Assembly (NCBI GenBank): GCA_018500075.1
Contig: JAHBAN010000105.1
Span: 1 to 42,515, forward strand
Direction: 5' to 3'
Origin: Flavobacteriia bacterium
Lineage (GTDB): Bacteria > Bacteroidota > Bacteroidia > Flavobacteriales > Flavobacteriaceae
Length of the DNA: 42,515 nucleotides
The translations under genes and the position numbers were made by a program. The notes below the pieces were generated by a model. It ran no database searches and was not told the origin of the DNA. It saw nothing but the letters and a program-made list of their open reading frames with translations. Positions within the stretch are counted from its first letter, which is position 1; each line of letters begins with the position of its first letter. Below, one piece after another: positions 34,131 to 41,634 of this stretch.

Positions 34131-34163
34131 CCCGCATCTCGACAGAGGTGCGGGTCTCTTTTT
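34131..34163 (+). terminator. Terminator-like hairpin between soxA and soxB
   Basis: Arms CCCGCATCTC (34131-34140) and GAGGTGCGGG (34145-34154) with a four-base GACA loop, one G-U pair, then TCTCTTTTT. It has the form of a rho-independent terminator and lies 11 bases after the soxA stop and about 60 before the soxB start. Confidence 0.75.
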
Positions 34164-34226
34164 GTCAGAACGCATTAGGTTTTGTGCATATGTTGCCGCC
34201 AATGCCCGAAGGAAGGTTCTCTTGCC

Positions 34227-35924
34227 ATGATCTCACGCCGCGATTTTCTCCAAGTTTCTATGGCCGCCTCGGCACTTTATGGTGCGAGCGGATTTGGCAA
34301 TTGGGCCCGTCTGGCGGCGCAGCAGGCGCTCACGCAGGACCAGCTTCTGGAGTTTGAAACCTATGGCAACGTGAGCCTTATTCACGTCACCGATATCCAT
34401 GCGCAGATGAAGCCGATCTTCTTCCGCGAACCAGAGGTCAATATTGGCGTTGGGGAGAACAAGGGCTTTGTGCCCCATATTACCGGCGCGGACTTCCGCA
34501 AGGCCTATGGCGTTGCCGATGGCAGCCCTGCGGCCTATGCGCTGAGCTACAACGACTTTACCTCGCTTGCGCAGCAATATGGCCGTGTCGGCGGGCTTGA
34601 CCGTGTGGCGACTGTGGTCAACGCGATCCGCGCCGACCGCCCTGATGCGCTCTTGCTGGATGGTGGCGATACATGGCATGGCTCCTATACCTGCTACCAG
34701 ACCGAGGGGCAGGATATGGTCAATGTTATGAACGCGCTCAAGCCCGATGCGATGACGTTCCACTGGGAATTTACACTCGGTTCGGAGCGGGTGAACGAGC
34801 TTGTCTCGAGCCTGCCGTTTACCTCGCTTGGGCAGAATATTTTCGATGCGGAATGGGACGAGCCAGCCGAGCTTTTCAAGCCCTACAAGTTCTTTGAGCG
34901 CGGCGGTGTGAAAGTGGCCGTGATCGGGCAAGCCTTCCCTTATATGCCGATTGCCAACCCGCGCTGGATGTTCCCGGAATACTCCTTCGGGATCCGCGAA
35001 GACAATATGGCGGCCATGGTGCAGGAGGTGCGCGATCAGGGGGCCGAGCTTGTTGTTGTGCTGAGCCACAACGGCTTTGATGTGGACAAGAAGATGGCGG
35101 GCAATGTCGAGGGGATTGACGTGATCCTCTCCGGGCACACCCATGATGCGCTGCCCGAGCCTGTGCTTGTGGGCAAGACGCATATCATTGCCTCCGGCTC
35201 CAATGGCAAGTTTGTCAGCCGTATCGACCTTGATGTGCGCGACGGCGAAATGAAGGGCATCCGTCACAAGCTGATCCCGATTTTCTCGGATGTGATCACG
35301 CCGGATCAGGAGGTTGCGGCGCTGATTGATGCGCAGCGCGCGCCCTATGAGGACAAGCTCAAAGAGGTGATCGGCACGACCGATACGCTGCTCTACCGCC
35401 GCGGGAACTTTAACGGCTCTTGGGATGATCTGATCTGTAACGCGCTGATGTCTGAGCGCGAAGCCGATATCGCTATGAGCCCTGGCGTGCGGTGGGGGCC
35501 GAGCATCCTGCCGGGTCAACAGATCACACGGGAAGATATTTGGAACGTAACATCAATGACTTACGGGGAAGCTTATCGCAGCGAGATGACCGGTGAGTTC
35601 ATCAAGGTGATCCTTGAGGATGTGGGCGACAACCTGTTCAACCCGGACCCCTACTACCAGCAGGGCGGTGACATGGTCCGGATTGGCGGCATGGGCTATA
35701 AGATTGATGTGAGCAAGCCACAGGGCGAGCGGATCAGCGATATGACCCTCTTGAAGACCGGCGAAGCGATTGACCCCGCGAAAAACTATGTTGTGGCGGG
35801 CTGGGCCAGTGTGAACGAGGGCACGGAAGGCCCGCAGATTTGGGATGTGGTGGAAAACCACATTCGCAAAGAGGGCACTGTGCGGCTTGAGGAGAATACA
35901 TCGGTTCAGGTTACGGGGGCGTAA
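34227..35924 (+). CDS. soxB: Sulfate thiol esterase SoxB
   Basis: A 565-residue periplasmic hydrolase of the 5'-nucleotidase family with a dimanganese site; it releases sulfate from the SoxYZ-bound sulfonate. The twin-arginine signal is SRRDFLQVSMAAS. Metal-site segments are LIHVTDIHAQ (51-60), DGGDTWHGSYT, FHWEFTLG, LSHNGFDVD and SGHTHDALPEP. The ATG at 34227 is chosen for the signal; GGAAGG lies ten bases upstream. The cluster ends here: a strong terminator starts 38 bases after the stop, and no soxC or soxD follows. Confidence 0.96.
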   Translation: MISRRDFLQVSMAASALYGASGFGNWARLAAQQALTQDQLLEFETYGNVSLIHVTDIHAQMKPIFFREPEVNIGVGENKGFVPHITGADFRKAYGVADGSPAAYALSYNDFTSLAQQYGRVGGLDRVATVVNAIRADRPDALLLDGGDTWHGSYTCYQTEGQDMVNVMNALKPDAMTFHWEFTLGSERVNELVSSLPFTSLGQNIFDAEWDEPAELFKPYKFFERGGVKVAVIGQAFPYMPIANPRWMFPEYSFGIREDNMAAMVQEVRDQGAELVVVLSHNGFDVDKKMAGNVEGIDVILSGHTHDALPEPVLVGKTHIIASGSNGKFVSRIDLDVRDGEMKGIRHKLIPIFSDVITPDQEVAALIDAQRAPYEDKLKEVIGTTDTLLYRRGNFNGSWDDLICNALMSEREADIAMSPGVRWGPSILPGQQITREDIWNVTSMTYGEAYRSEMTGEFIKVILEDVGDNLFNPDPYYQQGGDMVRIGGMGYKIDVSKPQGERISDMTLLKTGEAIDPAKNYVVAGWASVNEGTEGPQIWDVVENHIRKEGTVRLEENTSVQVTGA

Positions 35925-35961
35925 AGGCAGCGCACCGGATTTATTTTGCCGGTTTGAAAAT

Positions 35962-35997
35962 AAATCCGCCCGCGGGATGGTCCGCGGGCGGATTTTT
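35962..35997 (+). terminator. Rho-independent terminator of the sox operon
   Basis: Perfect 14-base arms (35962-35975 and 35982-35995) with core CCGCCCGCGG and a six-base loop GATGGT, followed by TTTTT. It is among the strongest terminators in the window and ends transcription from soxB. Confidence 0.92.
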
Positions 35998-36012
35998 GTT
36001 TGGAGCGGTGTT

Positions 36013-36109
36013 TCGGCTGGCGCCGACCCGGAGGGGGGCCAGCCCCCCAGAGACAAAAGCCTGCCGGCTTTTGTCTCATCCCCCCGGGATATTTCGGGCA
36101 ATAAAAAAG
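36013..36109 (-). repeat. Intergenic repeat, copy C
   Basis: Copy C is inverted relative to D. On the plus strand it has a small hairpin TCGGC-TGGC-GCCGA (36013-36026), a hairpin GGGGGGC-CA-GCCCCCC (36033-36048), a perfect 12-base hairpin with arms GAGACAAAAGCC and GGCTTTTGTCTC and loop TGCC (36050-36077), then CCCCCCGGGATATTT running into CGGGCAATAAAAAAG. The 34 bases at 36076-36109 are identical, in reverse complement, to 40470-40503 in copy D. It lies between the sox terminator and the 3' end of the MoxR gene. Confidence 0.88.
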
Positions 36110-36125
36110 CCGGGAGAGCGGGCGC

Positions 36126-36965
36126 CTAGCGGCTCTGGCGGGCCATGAAGGCGAGGCGCTCGAAAAGATGCACATCCTGCTCGTTTTTCAAAAGCGCGCC
36201 GTGCAGTTTGGGCAGGGCATTGGCCGCATCGCGCCGCAGGTCTTCGGGGCCGAGGTCTTCGGCGAGCAGAAGCTTGAGCCAGTCGAGTACTTCGGAGGTG
36301 GAGGGTTTTTTCTTAAGACCCGATTGGTCGCGGATCTCGTAGAACTGGGTCAGCGCCGTTGTCAGGAGCTGTTCTTTGATGGCGGGGTGATGCACCGCCA
36401 CGATCTGGCGCATGGTCTCCATATCGGGGAAGCGGATGTAGTGAAAAAAGCAGCGGCGCAGGAAGGCGTCGGGCAGTTCTTTTTCGTTGTTGGAGGTGAT
36501 GATGATCACCGGGCGGTTTTGGGCGCGGATCGTCTCGCCGGTTTCATAGACATGAAACTCCATGCGGTCTAGCTCTTGCAGCAGGTCGTTGGGGAACTCG
36601 ATGTCGGCTTTGTCGACCTCGTCAATCAGGAGCACCACGCGCTCCTCGCTGGTGAAGGCCTCCCAGAGTTTGCCCTTTTTGATATAGTTTTTCACATCAT
36701 GCACCCGCGCCTCGCCGAGCTGGCTGTCGCGCAGCCGAGATACGGCGTCATACTCGTAAAGCCCTTGCTGGGCCTTGGTGGTGGATTTGATGTTCCATTC
36801 GATCATGCGCAGGCCCAAAGCGCTGGCGACCTGACGGGCCAGCTCTGTTTTTCCTGTGCCCGGCTCGCCTTTGACGAGGAGCGGGCGCTCGAGCGTGACG
36901 GCGGCGTTGACGGCTGTTTTGAGGTCTTCGGTGGCGATATAGGCCTTCGTTCCTTCAAATCTCAT
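36126..36965 (-). CDS. MoxR-family AAA+ ATPase
   Basis: A 279-residue AAA+ ATPase of the MoxR class. Walker A is GEPGTGKT at 33-40, Walker B LLIDEVDKAD at about 112-121, and the sensor is IIITSNNEKELPDAFLRRC. Such ATPases normally act with a von Willebrand A protein encoded next door, as chaperones that load metals or assemble complexes. No such gene is adjacent: repeat copy C and the sox terminator lie downstream and dksA lies upstream, divergent. The ATG at 36965 has GAAGG about ten bases upstream; a TTG 11 codons before it is less likely. Confidence 0.9.
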   Translation of the reverse strand: MRFEGTKAYIATEDLKTAVNAAVTLERPLLVKGEPGTGKTELARQVASALGLRMIEWNIKSTTKAQQGLYEYDAVSRLRDSQLGEARVHDVKNYIKKGKLWEAFTSEERVVLLIDEVDKADIEFPNDLLQELDRMEFHVYETGETIRAQNRPVIIITSNNEKELPDAFLRRCFFHYIRFPDMETMRQIVAVHHPAIKEQLLTTALTQFYEIRDQSGLKKKPSTSEVLDWLKLLLAEDLGPEDLRRDAANALPKLHGALLKNEQDVHLFERLAFMARQSR

Positions 36966-37149
36966 GTGAGCACTGCCTTCTTGATTGTTGATTTCCAAGG
37001 CAAACTATCCGAGACGCAATTTCACCGCAATCTGATGTTATGGGGTAGTGACAATCCGCTTCCTTAGGGGTAAGAGCGGCGCAGAAGAAGCGCGCAGTGT
37101 AGGAGAGTAACCCGTGTCATTGACTCGCTCAAACGTAGGGGTAAAGGAA

Positions 37150-37572
37150 ATGAAAGCAGAGTTTTTTCTGCCTGATGATTATCGTCCAGCAGAGGACGAA
37201 CCTTTTATGAACGAGCGCCAGCTCGAATATTTCCGCCGAAAACTGATCACGTGGCGCGACGAATTGCTGGAAGGCAGTCGCGATACGATTGAAGGGCTTC
37301 AAGAGAGCACGCGCAATATTCCGGACGCAGCCGACCGCGCCTCGGAGGAGACCGATCGTGCGCTGGAGCTGCGCACCCGGGACCGCCAGCGCAAGCTTGT
37401 CTCAAAGATCGACGCGGCCTTGCGGCGGATCAGCGAGGGCGAATTCGGCTATTGTGAGGTGACGGGTGACCAGATTTCGCTCAAGCGCCTTGATGCGCGC
37501 CCGATTGCGACCATGAGCCTTGAGGCTCAGGAGCGCCACGAGCGCCGCGAGAAAGTCCACCGCGACGATTGA
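37150..37572 (+). CDS. dksA: RNA polymerase-binding protein DksA
   Basis: A 140-residue DksA, which acts with ppGpp in the secondary channel of RNA polymerase to adjust rRNA and amino-acid promoters. The coiled-coil tip motif DxxDxA is DAADRA at 59-64. The C-terminal zinc-finger region keeps one cysteine, C102 (FGYCEVTG); the other three canonical cysteines are replaced (T, M and A positions), as in other alphaproteobacterial DksAs that do not depend on zinc. The ATG at 37150 follows AGGGGTAAAGGAA. An in-frame GTG at 37114 with AGGAG upstream is an alternative start that adds 12 residues. Confidence 0.93.
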   Translation: MKAEFFLPDDYRPAEDEPFMNERQLEYFRRKLITWRDELLEGSRDTIEGLQESTRNIPDAADRASEETDRALELRTRDRQRKLVSKIDAALRRISEGEFGYCEVTGDQISLKRLDARPIATMSLEAQERHERREKVHRDD

Positions 37573-37603
37573 TGCGTGGATGGGACTGATACAGAATACC
37601 AAG

Positions 37604-37633
37604 GCGTCGGAGCTTCTGTTCCGGCGCTTTTTT
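37604..37633 (+). terminator. Terminator downstream of dksA
   Basis: A G+C-rich stem, GCGTCGGAG (37604-37612) with TTCCGGCGC (37619-37627) paired with two G-U pairs, followed by TTTTTT. It lies 32 bases after the dksA stop and 15 before the monooxygenase start. Confidence 0.8.
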
Positions 37634-37647
37634 GTTGAGAGGCAGGC

Positions 37648-38847
37648 ATGATCGAGGGCTTGAAAACCTATATTATCGGCGCCGGGATCGGCGGGCTGGC
37701 TTTGGCGCGGGTTTTGGCGCTGCGCGGCGCGGATGTGACCGTGCTGGAGCAGGCCGACGAGATCAAGGAAGTCGGTGCGGGGCTACAGATTTCGCCCAAC
37801 GGGCTGGCTGTGTTGCGCGCGATCGGGCTTGAGCCGGCGCTTGTCCGCAGCGGGGCTGTTCTGGCGGATACGGTGCGGCTGATGGACTATCGCGGCGGGG
37901 AAGTTGTCCGGCTTGATCTGACGCAGATGTCGCCGCAGAAATATTACTTTGTGCATCGGGCCGAGCTGATCTCACTCTTGGCCGAGGGGGCGCGGGCTGC
38001 GGGGGCAAAAATCGAGCTTTTGCAAAAGGTTGAGCGGGTTGAGGCGGGCGCGCCTGCGGCGCTTGTTTTGCAGGGAGGCGCGCGGCGGGAGGCGGATCTG
38101 GTGATTGGCGCGGATGGGGTCCATTCTGTGGTGCGCCCTGTGCTCAACGGGGTGCGGGCGCCGTTTTTCACCGGCAATGCCGCATGGCGGGCTGTTGTGC
38201 CCAACCATTGGGGGCGGCGCAGCGATGTGCAGGTTCATATGGGGCCGCGGCGGCATCTTGTGAGCTATCCTTTGATGGGGGGGCGGCTGATCAATCTGGT
38301 GGCTGTGCAAGAGCAGCGCGCCTGGCTTGAGGAGAGCTGGACGCAGGCCGACGATCCGGCCAATTTGCGCGCGGCGTTTGCGGATTTTGCGCCCGAGGTT
38401 GGCGAGATGCTGGACGCGGTGGACGAGGTCGGGCTTTGGGGCTTGTTCCGTCATCCTGTGGCCGAGCATTGGCACGGGCAGGGGCTTGCTCTCTTGGGCG
38501 ATGCGGCGCATCCGACCCTGCCGTTTCTGGCGCAGGGGGCTGTTATGGCGCTGGAGGATGCTTGGGGGCTGGGCGCGGCTTTGGAGCAGGCCGCAGGGCT
38601 TGGCACGGGGCTTGGCACGGGGCTTGAGACCTATCAGCTCTGGCGGCGGGCGCGGGCGCAAAAAGTCATCCGGGCGGCGACTGGCAACGCCTGGAAATAT
38701 CACCTCGGCGTTGGCCCGCTGCGCTTTGCGGCGCATACGGCTTTGCGGCTGGGCGGGGCGCTTGCGCCCCGGCGGATGCTTGGCCAGTTTGACTGGCTTT
38801 ATGGCTACGATATCACAGAGGCCTTGCCCGAAAAATCGGGCCGTTAA
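37648..38847 (+). CDS. FAD-dependent monooxygenase (salicylate hydroxylase type)
   Basis: A 399-residue group A flavoprotein monooxygenase. The FAD dinucleotide motif GAGIGG is at 11-16, the DG motif is in LVIGADGVHS, and the GD motif is in LLGDAAHPTLPFLAQGA near 285-300. The closest-looking families are salicylate and 3-hydroxybenzoate 6-hydroxylases. A 12-base tandem repeat near the 3' end gives LGTGLGTGLE in the protein. GAGAGG lies five bases before the ATG. It may share a promoter with dksA only by read-through of the terminator. The substrate is not determinable; a catabolic aromatic ring hydroxylation is likely. Confidence 0.87.
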   Translation: MIEGLKTYIIGAGIGGLALARVLALRGADVTVLEQADEIKEVGAGLQISPNGLAVLRAIGLEPALVRSGAVLADTVRLMDYRGGEVVRLDLTQMSPQKYYFVHRAELISLLAEGARAAGAKIELLQKVERVEAGAPAALVLQGGARREADLVIGADGVHSVVRPVLNGVRAPFFTGNAAWRAVVPNHWGRRSDVQVHMGPRRHLVSYPLMGGRLINLVAVQEQRAWLEESWTQADDPANLRAAFADFAPEVGEMLDAVDEVGLWGLFRHPVAEHWHGQGLALLGDAAHPTLPFLAQGAVMALEDAWGLGAALEQAAGLGTGLGTGLETYQLWRRARAQKVIRAATGNAWKYHLGVGPLRFAAHTALRLGGALAPRRMLGQFDWLYGYDITEALPEKSGR

Positions 38848-38880
38848 CCTTTCCGATTGGGCCGATTCGGGGGGGGTGAT

Positions 38881-38912
38881 ATGCGTGCACAACCCGTGCA
38901 CCATGCGTGCAC
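38881..38912. repeat. Direct repeat ATGCGTGCAC
   Basis: The ten bases ATGCGTGCAC occur at 38881-38890 and again at 38903-38912, 22 bases apart (about two helical turns), with a third GTGCAC palindrome between them (38896-38901). They lie between the convergent ends of the monooxygenase and enolase genes, where an operator is not expected. Confidence 0.6.
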
Positions 38913-38942
38913 CGGCCGAGCGGATTTCTGAAACGCGCAAAA

Positions 38943-38977
38943 AAGCCGCCGTTCGTTACCCGAGCGAACGGCGGCTT
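38943..38977 (-). terminator. Terminator downstream of enolase
   Basis: Perfect 13-base arms (38943-38955 AAGCCGCCGTTCG, 38965-38977) with a nine-base loop. On the minus strand the stem is followed by TTTTTT, making a strong rho-independent terminator for eno; on the plus strand it ends in TTAAGTTTT and may also serve the monooxygenase gene. Confidence 0.9.
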
Positions 38978-39081
38978 AAGTTTTGGGGCCGATTATTTAA
39001 GAAAGTTCCGCCTTAAATTTGTATCGCCAATACCCTGTCAGGCTGTGCCTTCTCGGGACATTGGCAATACCTTTTATCAAG

Positions 39082-40368
39082 TTAAAGGCGGGACGTTTTG
39101 AGAATTGAGCGGCCGGCATATTCTGCGCTCTCGCCGAGCGCTTCTTCGATGCGGATGAGCTGGTTATATTTGGCAAGCCGGTCCGAGCGCGCCAGCGAGC
39201 CGGTTTTGATCTGGCCACAGTTGGTGGCGACGGCGAGATCAGCGATGGTTGCGTCTTCGGTTTCGCCCGAGCGGTGGGACATGACATTGGTCATGCGCGC
39301 GCGGTGGGCCATGTCGACGGCCTTGAGGGTCTCTGACAGCGTGCCGATTTGGTTCACCTTGACGAGCATGGAGTTGGCGCAGCCCTGCGCGATCCCCATG
39401 GCGAGGCGCTCGGGGTTGGTCACAAAGAGGTCGTCCCCGACAAGCTGGACTGTCGCGCCGAGCTTGTCTGTGAGCGCTTTCCAGCCCTCCCAGTCATCTT
39501 CCGAGCAGCCATCCTCGATCGAGATGATCGGATAGTCGGCACAGAGCGCGGCGAGATAGTCGACATTTTCTGCGGGGGTCAGGGATTTGCCCTCGCCCTT
39601 CAGCTCGTATTTGCCGCCCTTGAAGTATTCTGTCGCGGCGCAGTCAAGCGCGAGATAGATGTCCTCGCCCGCCTTATAGCCGGCTTTTTCGATCGACTTC
39701 AGGATAAAGTCGAGCGCTTCGCGGGCCGAGGCGATGTTGGGCGCAAAGCCGCCTTCATCGCCGATCCCTGTGGAGAGGCCGGCGGCGGTCAGCTCTTTTT
39801 TGAGCGTGTGAAAGACTTCGGCCCCCATGCGGATCGCGTCGCGGATAGTGTCCGCGCTGACGGGCATGATCATGAATTCCTGAATGTCGATCGGGTTGTC
39901 GGCGTGTTCGCCGCCGTTGATGATATTCATCATCGGCACAGGAAGGGTGCGCGCAGATGTGCCCCCGACATAGCGAAACAGCGGTTGGGCGCAAAAATCG
40001 GCGGCGGCTTTGGCGGCGGCCAGAGAAACGCCGAGGATCGCGTTTGCGCCGAGGCGGGATTTGTTCGGCGTGCCGTCCAGCTCGATCATCACGGCGTCAA
40101 GCAGCTCCTGCTCGGTGGCGTCCATGCCGATCAGCGCTTCGGCGATCTCGCCGTTGACCGAGGCGCAGGCCTCAAGCACACCCTTGCCCATGTAGCGGCT
40201 TTTGTCGCCATCGCGCTTCTCTGAGGCTTCATAAGCACCGGTCGAGGCCCCCGAAGGCACAGCGGCGCGGCCCATGGTGCCGTCTTCCAAGATCACGTCG
40301 ACTTCGACGGTGGGATTGCCACGGCTGTCGAGGATTTCACGGGCGTGGATGTCGATGATGGTGCTCAT
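39082..40368 (-). CDS. eno: Enolase
   Basis: A 428-residue phosphopyruvate hydratase of glycolysis and RNA degradosome assembly. It opens with IIDIHAREILDSRGNPTVEVDV; the Mg-binding and catalytic segments include GASTGAYEA, GDEGGFAPN, ISIEDGCSEDDWEGW and the signature LVKVNQIGTLSET followed by SHRSGETED. Length and sequence are ordinary. Upstream lies repeat copy D, whose AT-rich end faces the eno start by about 100 bases; the promoter should be in that gap. Confidence 0.98.
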   Translation of the reverse strand: MSTIIDIHAREILDSRGNPTVEVDVILEDGTMGRAAVPSGASTGAYEASEKRDGDKSRYMGKGVLEACASVNGEIAEALIGMDATEQELLDAVMIELDGTPNKSRLGANAILGVSLAAAKAAADFCAQPLFRYVGGTSARTLPVPMMNIINGGEHADNPIDIQEFMIMPVSADTIRDAIRMGAEVFHTLKKELTAAGLSTGIGDEGGFAPNIASAREALDFILKSIEKAGYKAGEDIYLALDCAATEYFKGGKYELKGEGKSLTPAENVDYLAALCADYPIISIEDGCSEDDWEGWKALTDKLGATVQLVGDDLFVTNPERLAMGIAQGCANSMLVKVNQIGTLSETLKAVDMAHRARMTNVMSHRSGETEDATIADLAVATNCGQIKTGSLARSDRLAKYNQLIRIEEALGESAEYAGRSILKTSRL

Positions 40369-40469
40369 GGCAGAAAAGTCCCTCTGGTTGCTTTGCGCTG
40401 TTCATAGGCGCTTCAGCGCTGCGTGCAAGGTCGGTAGCGCCAACATCGCGGATATGCGCAGGCTTTGGC

Positions 40470-40583
40470 CTTTTTTATTGCCCGAAATATCCCGGGGGGA
40501 TGATTCAAAAGCCGGCAGGCTTTTGAATCCGGGGGGCTGGCCCCCCGCCGGGGTCGGATTTTCGCGCAGCGAAAATGCGACCC
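40470..40583 (+). repeat. Intergenic repeat, copy D
   Basis: The most complete copy. In order: CTTTTTTATTGCCCG, AAATATCCCGGGGGG (40470-40503 with ATGA), a perfect 12-base hairpin with arms GATTCAAAAGCC and GGCTTTTGAATC and loop GGCA (40502-40529), GGGGGGC-TG-GCCCCCC (40531-40546), and a hairpin of ATTTTCGC-GCA-GCGAAAAT extended by GGGTCG and CGACCC (40551-40583, one unpaired base each side). Against copy C the first hairpin differs at two pairs, and both are changed on both arms. It lies between the EamA stop and the eno start. Confidence 0.9.
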
Positions 40584-40586
40584 TCT

Positions 40587-41471
40587 TTAAACGGCCGCAG
40601 AACTGCGGAGCGCTTGCGCCAGTTTGCGTTCGCGCAAAAACGTGTAGAGGCCGGAGGCAATGATCAGGGCCGCGCCGAGATAGGTCAGCGCATCCGGGGA
40701 TTCCGAAAAGACGGCATAGCCCAGCAGGATCGAGAACAGGAGCCGCGTGTAGCGGAACGGCATGATTGCTGCGGTGTCACCCATGCGCATGGCGGTGACG
40801 ATCAGATAATACCCGATCACACCAAAGCCGACGGCCGCGCCCAGCGAGAGCGCCTCGCCGCCGCTGACCGCCTCTGGCCAGCCGGTGAGCGCCATGAGCA
40901 AAGGGCTTGCGAGCACGAGGGCAAAGAAGCCGTAAAAGGAGACAACCGTTGAAGAGGTGCGCGCCGGCATGAGGCGGGTGAGCAGATCGCGTGCGGCAAT
41001 GGCGAAGACGGTGATGACCACAAAGAGCGAGGCCGGCTCAAAGCCTGCGAGGCCGGGGCGGATGATGATCAGCACGCCCAGAAACCCGGTGAGAATGGCG
41101 CACCAGCGCCGCCAGCCGACCTGTTCGCCTAAAAACAGCGCCGCCCCGAGGGTGATTGCCAGTGGCGTGGCCTGAAACACCGCCGCGACGGTTGTGATCG
41201 GCACAAGCGAGAGCGAGGTGATAAAGAACAGTGCGGCCAGAGCTTCGGAGGCCGTGCGCCAGAACAGCGCCTGCGAAAAATGCCGTCGCTGAAACACATT
41301 GACCCGCTGGCCAAGCGCCACAAGGAAAAACACAAGCGAGCCGCCAAGGCCGAGCAGCAGCATGATCTGCCCTTTGGGAACCGAGCCGGAGAGATATTTG
41401 ATAAAGCTGTCCTCAATCGCAAAGGCGGCCATGGCTGCCGTGATGAAGAGAATGCCGCGCAGGTTGTTCAT
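40587..41471 (-). CDS. EamA/DMT-family permease
   Basis: A 294-residue membrane protein with ten predicted helices in two EamA repeats, of the drug/metabolite transporter superfamily. Related proteins export amino acids, riboflavin or S-adenosylmethionine; the substrate here is unknown. Typical segments are AFAIEDSFIKYL near the start, TVAAVFQATPLAITLGAALFLGE closing the first repeat, and RYTRLLFSILLGYAVFSE in the second. The ATG at 41471 begins the first helix; the open frame reaches further upstream but encodes unrelated basic sequence. No Shine-Dalgarno-like sequence is evident; only a GGA lies nine bases before the start. Confidence 0.88.
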   Translation of the reverse strand: MNNLRGILFITAAMAAFAIEDSFIKYLSGSVPKGQIMLLLGLGGSLVFFLVALGQRVNVFQRRHFSQALFWRTASEALAALFFITSLSLVPITTVAAVFQATPLAITLGAALFLGEQVGWRRWCAILTGFLGVLIIIRPGLAGFEPASLFVVITVFAIAARDLLTRLMPARTSSTVVSFYGFFALVLASPLLMALTGWPEAVSGGEALSLGAAVGFGVIGYYLIVTAMRMGDTAAIMPFRYTRLLFSILLGYAVFSESPDALTYLGAALIIASGLYTFLRERKLAQALRSSAAV

Positions 41472-41634
41472 GGGGGAGGGTCCGAAGCTGTTGTGTGCCA
41501 CCTTTCGGGGAAAGCGGGCAGGGGCGCAAGGTCTTTCGCTTGTTAAGGAGTGTGTGACGCGGCGCGCGGCCGCAATTGGCTCTCGCGGTCTGCCCCCCCT
41601 GTCAGCCGCCGTCAGCCCCTGCCAGCCCTCGCGG

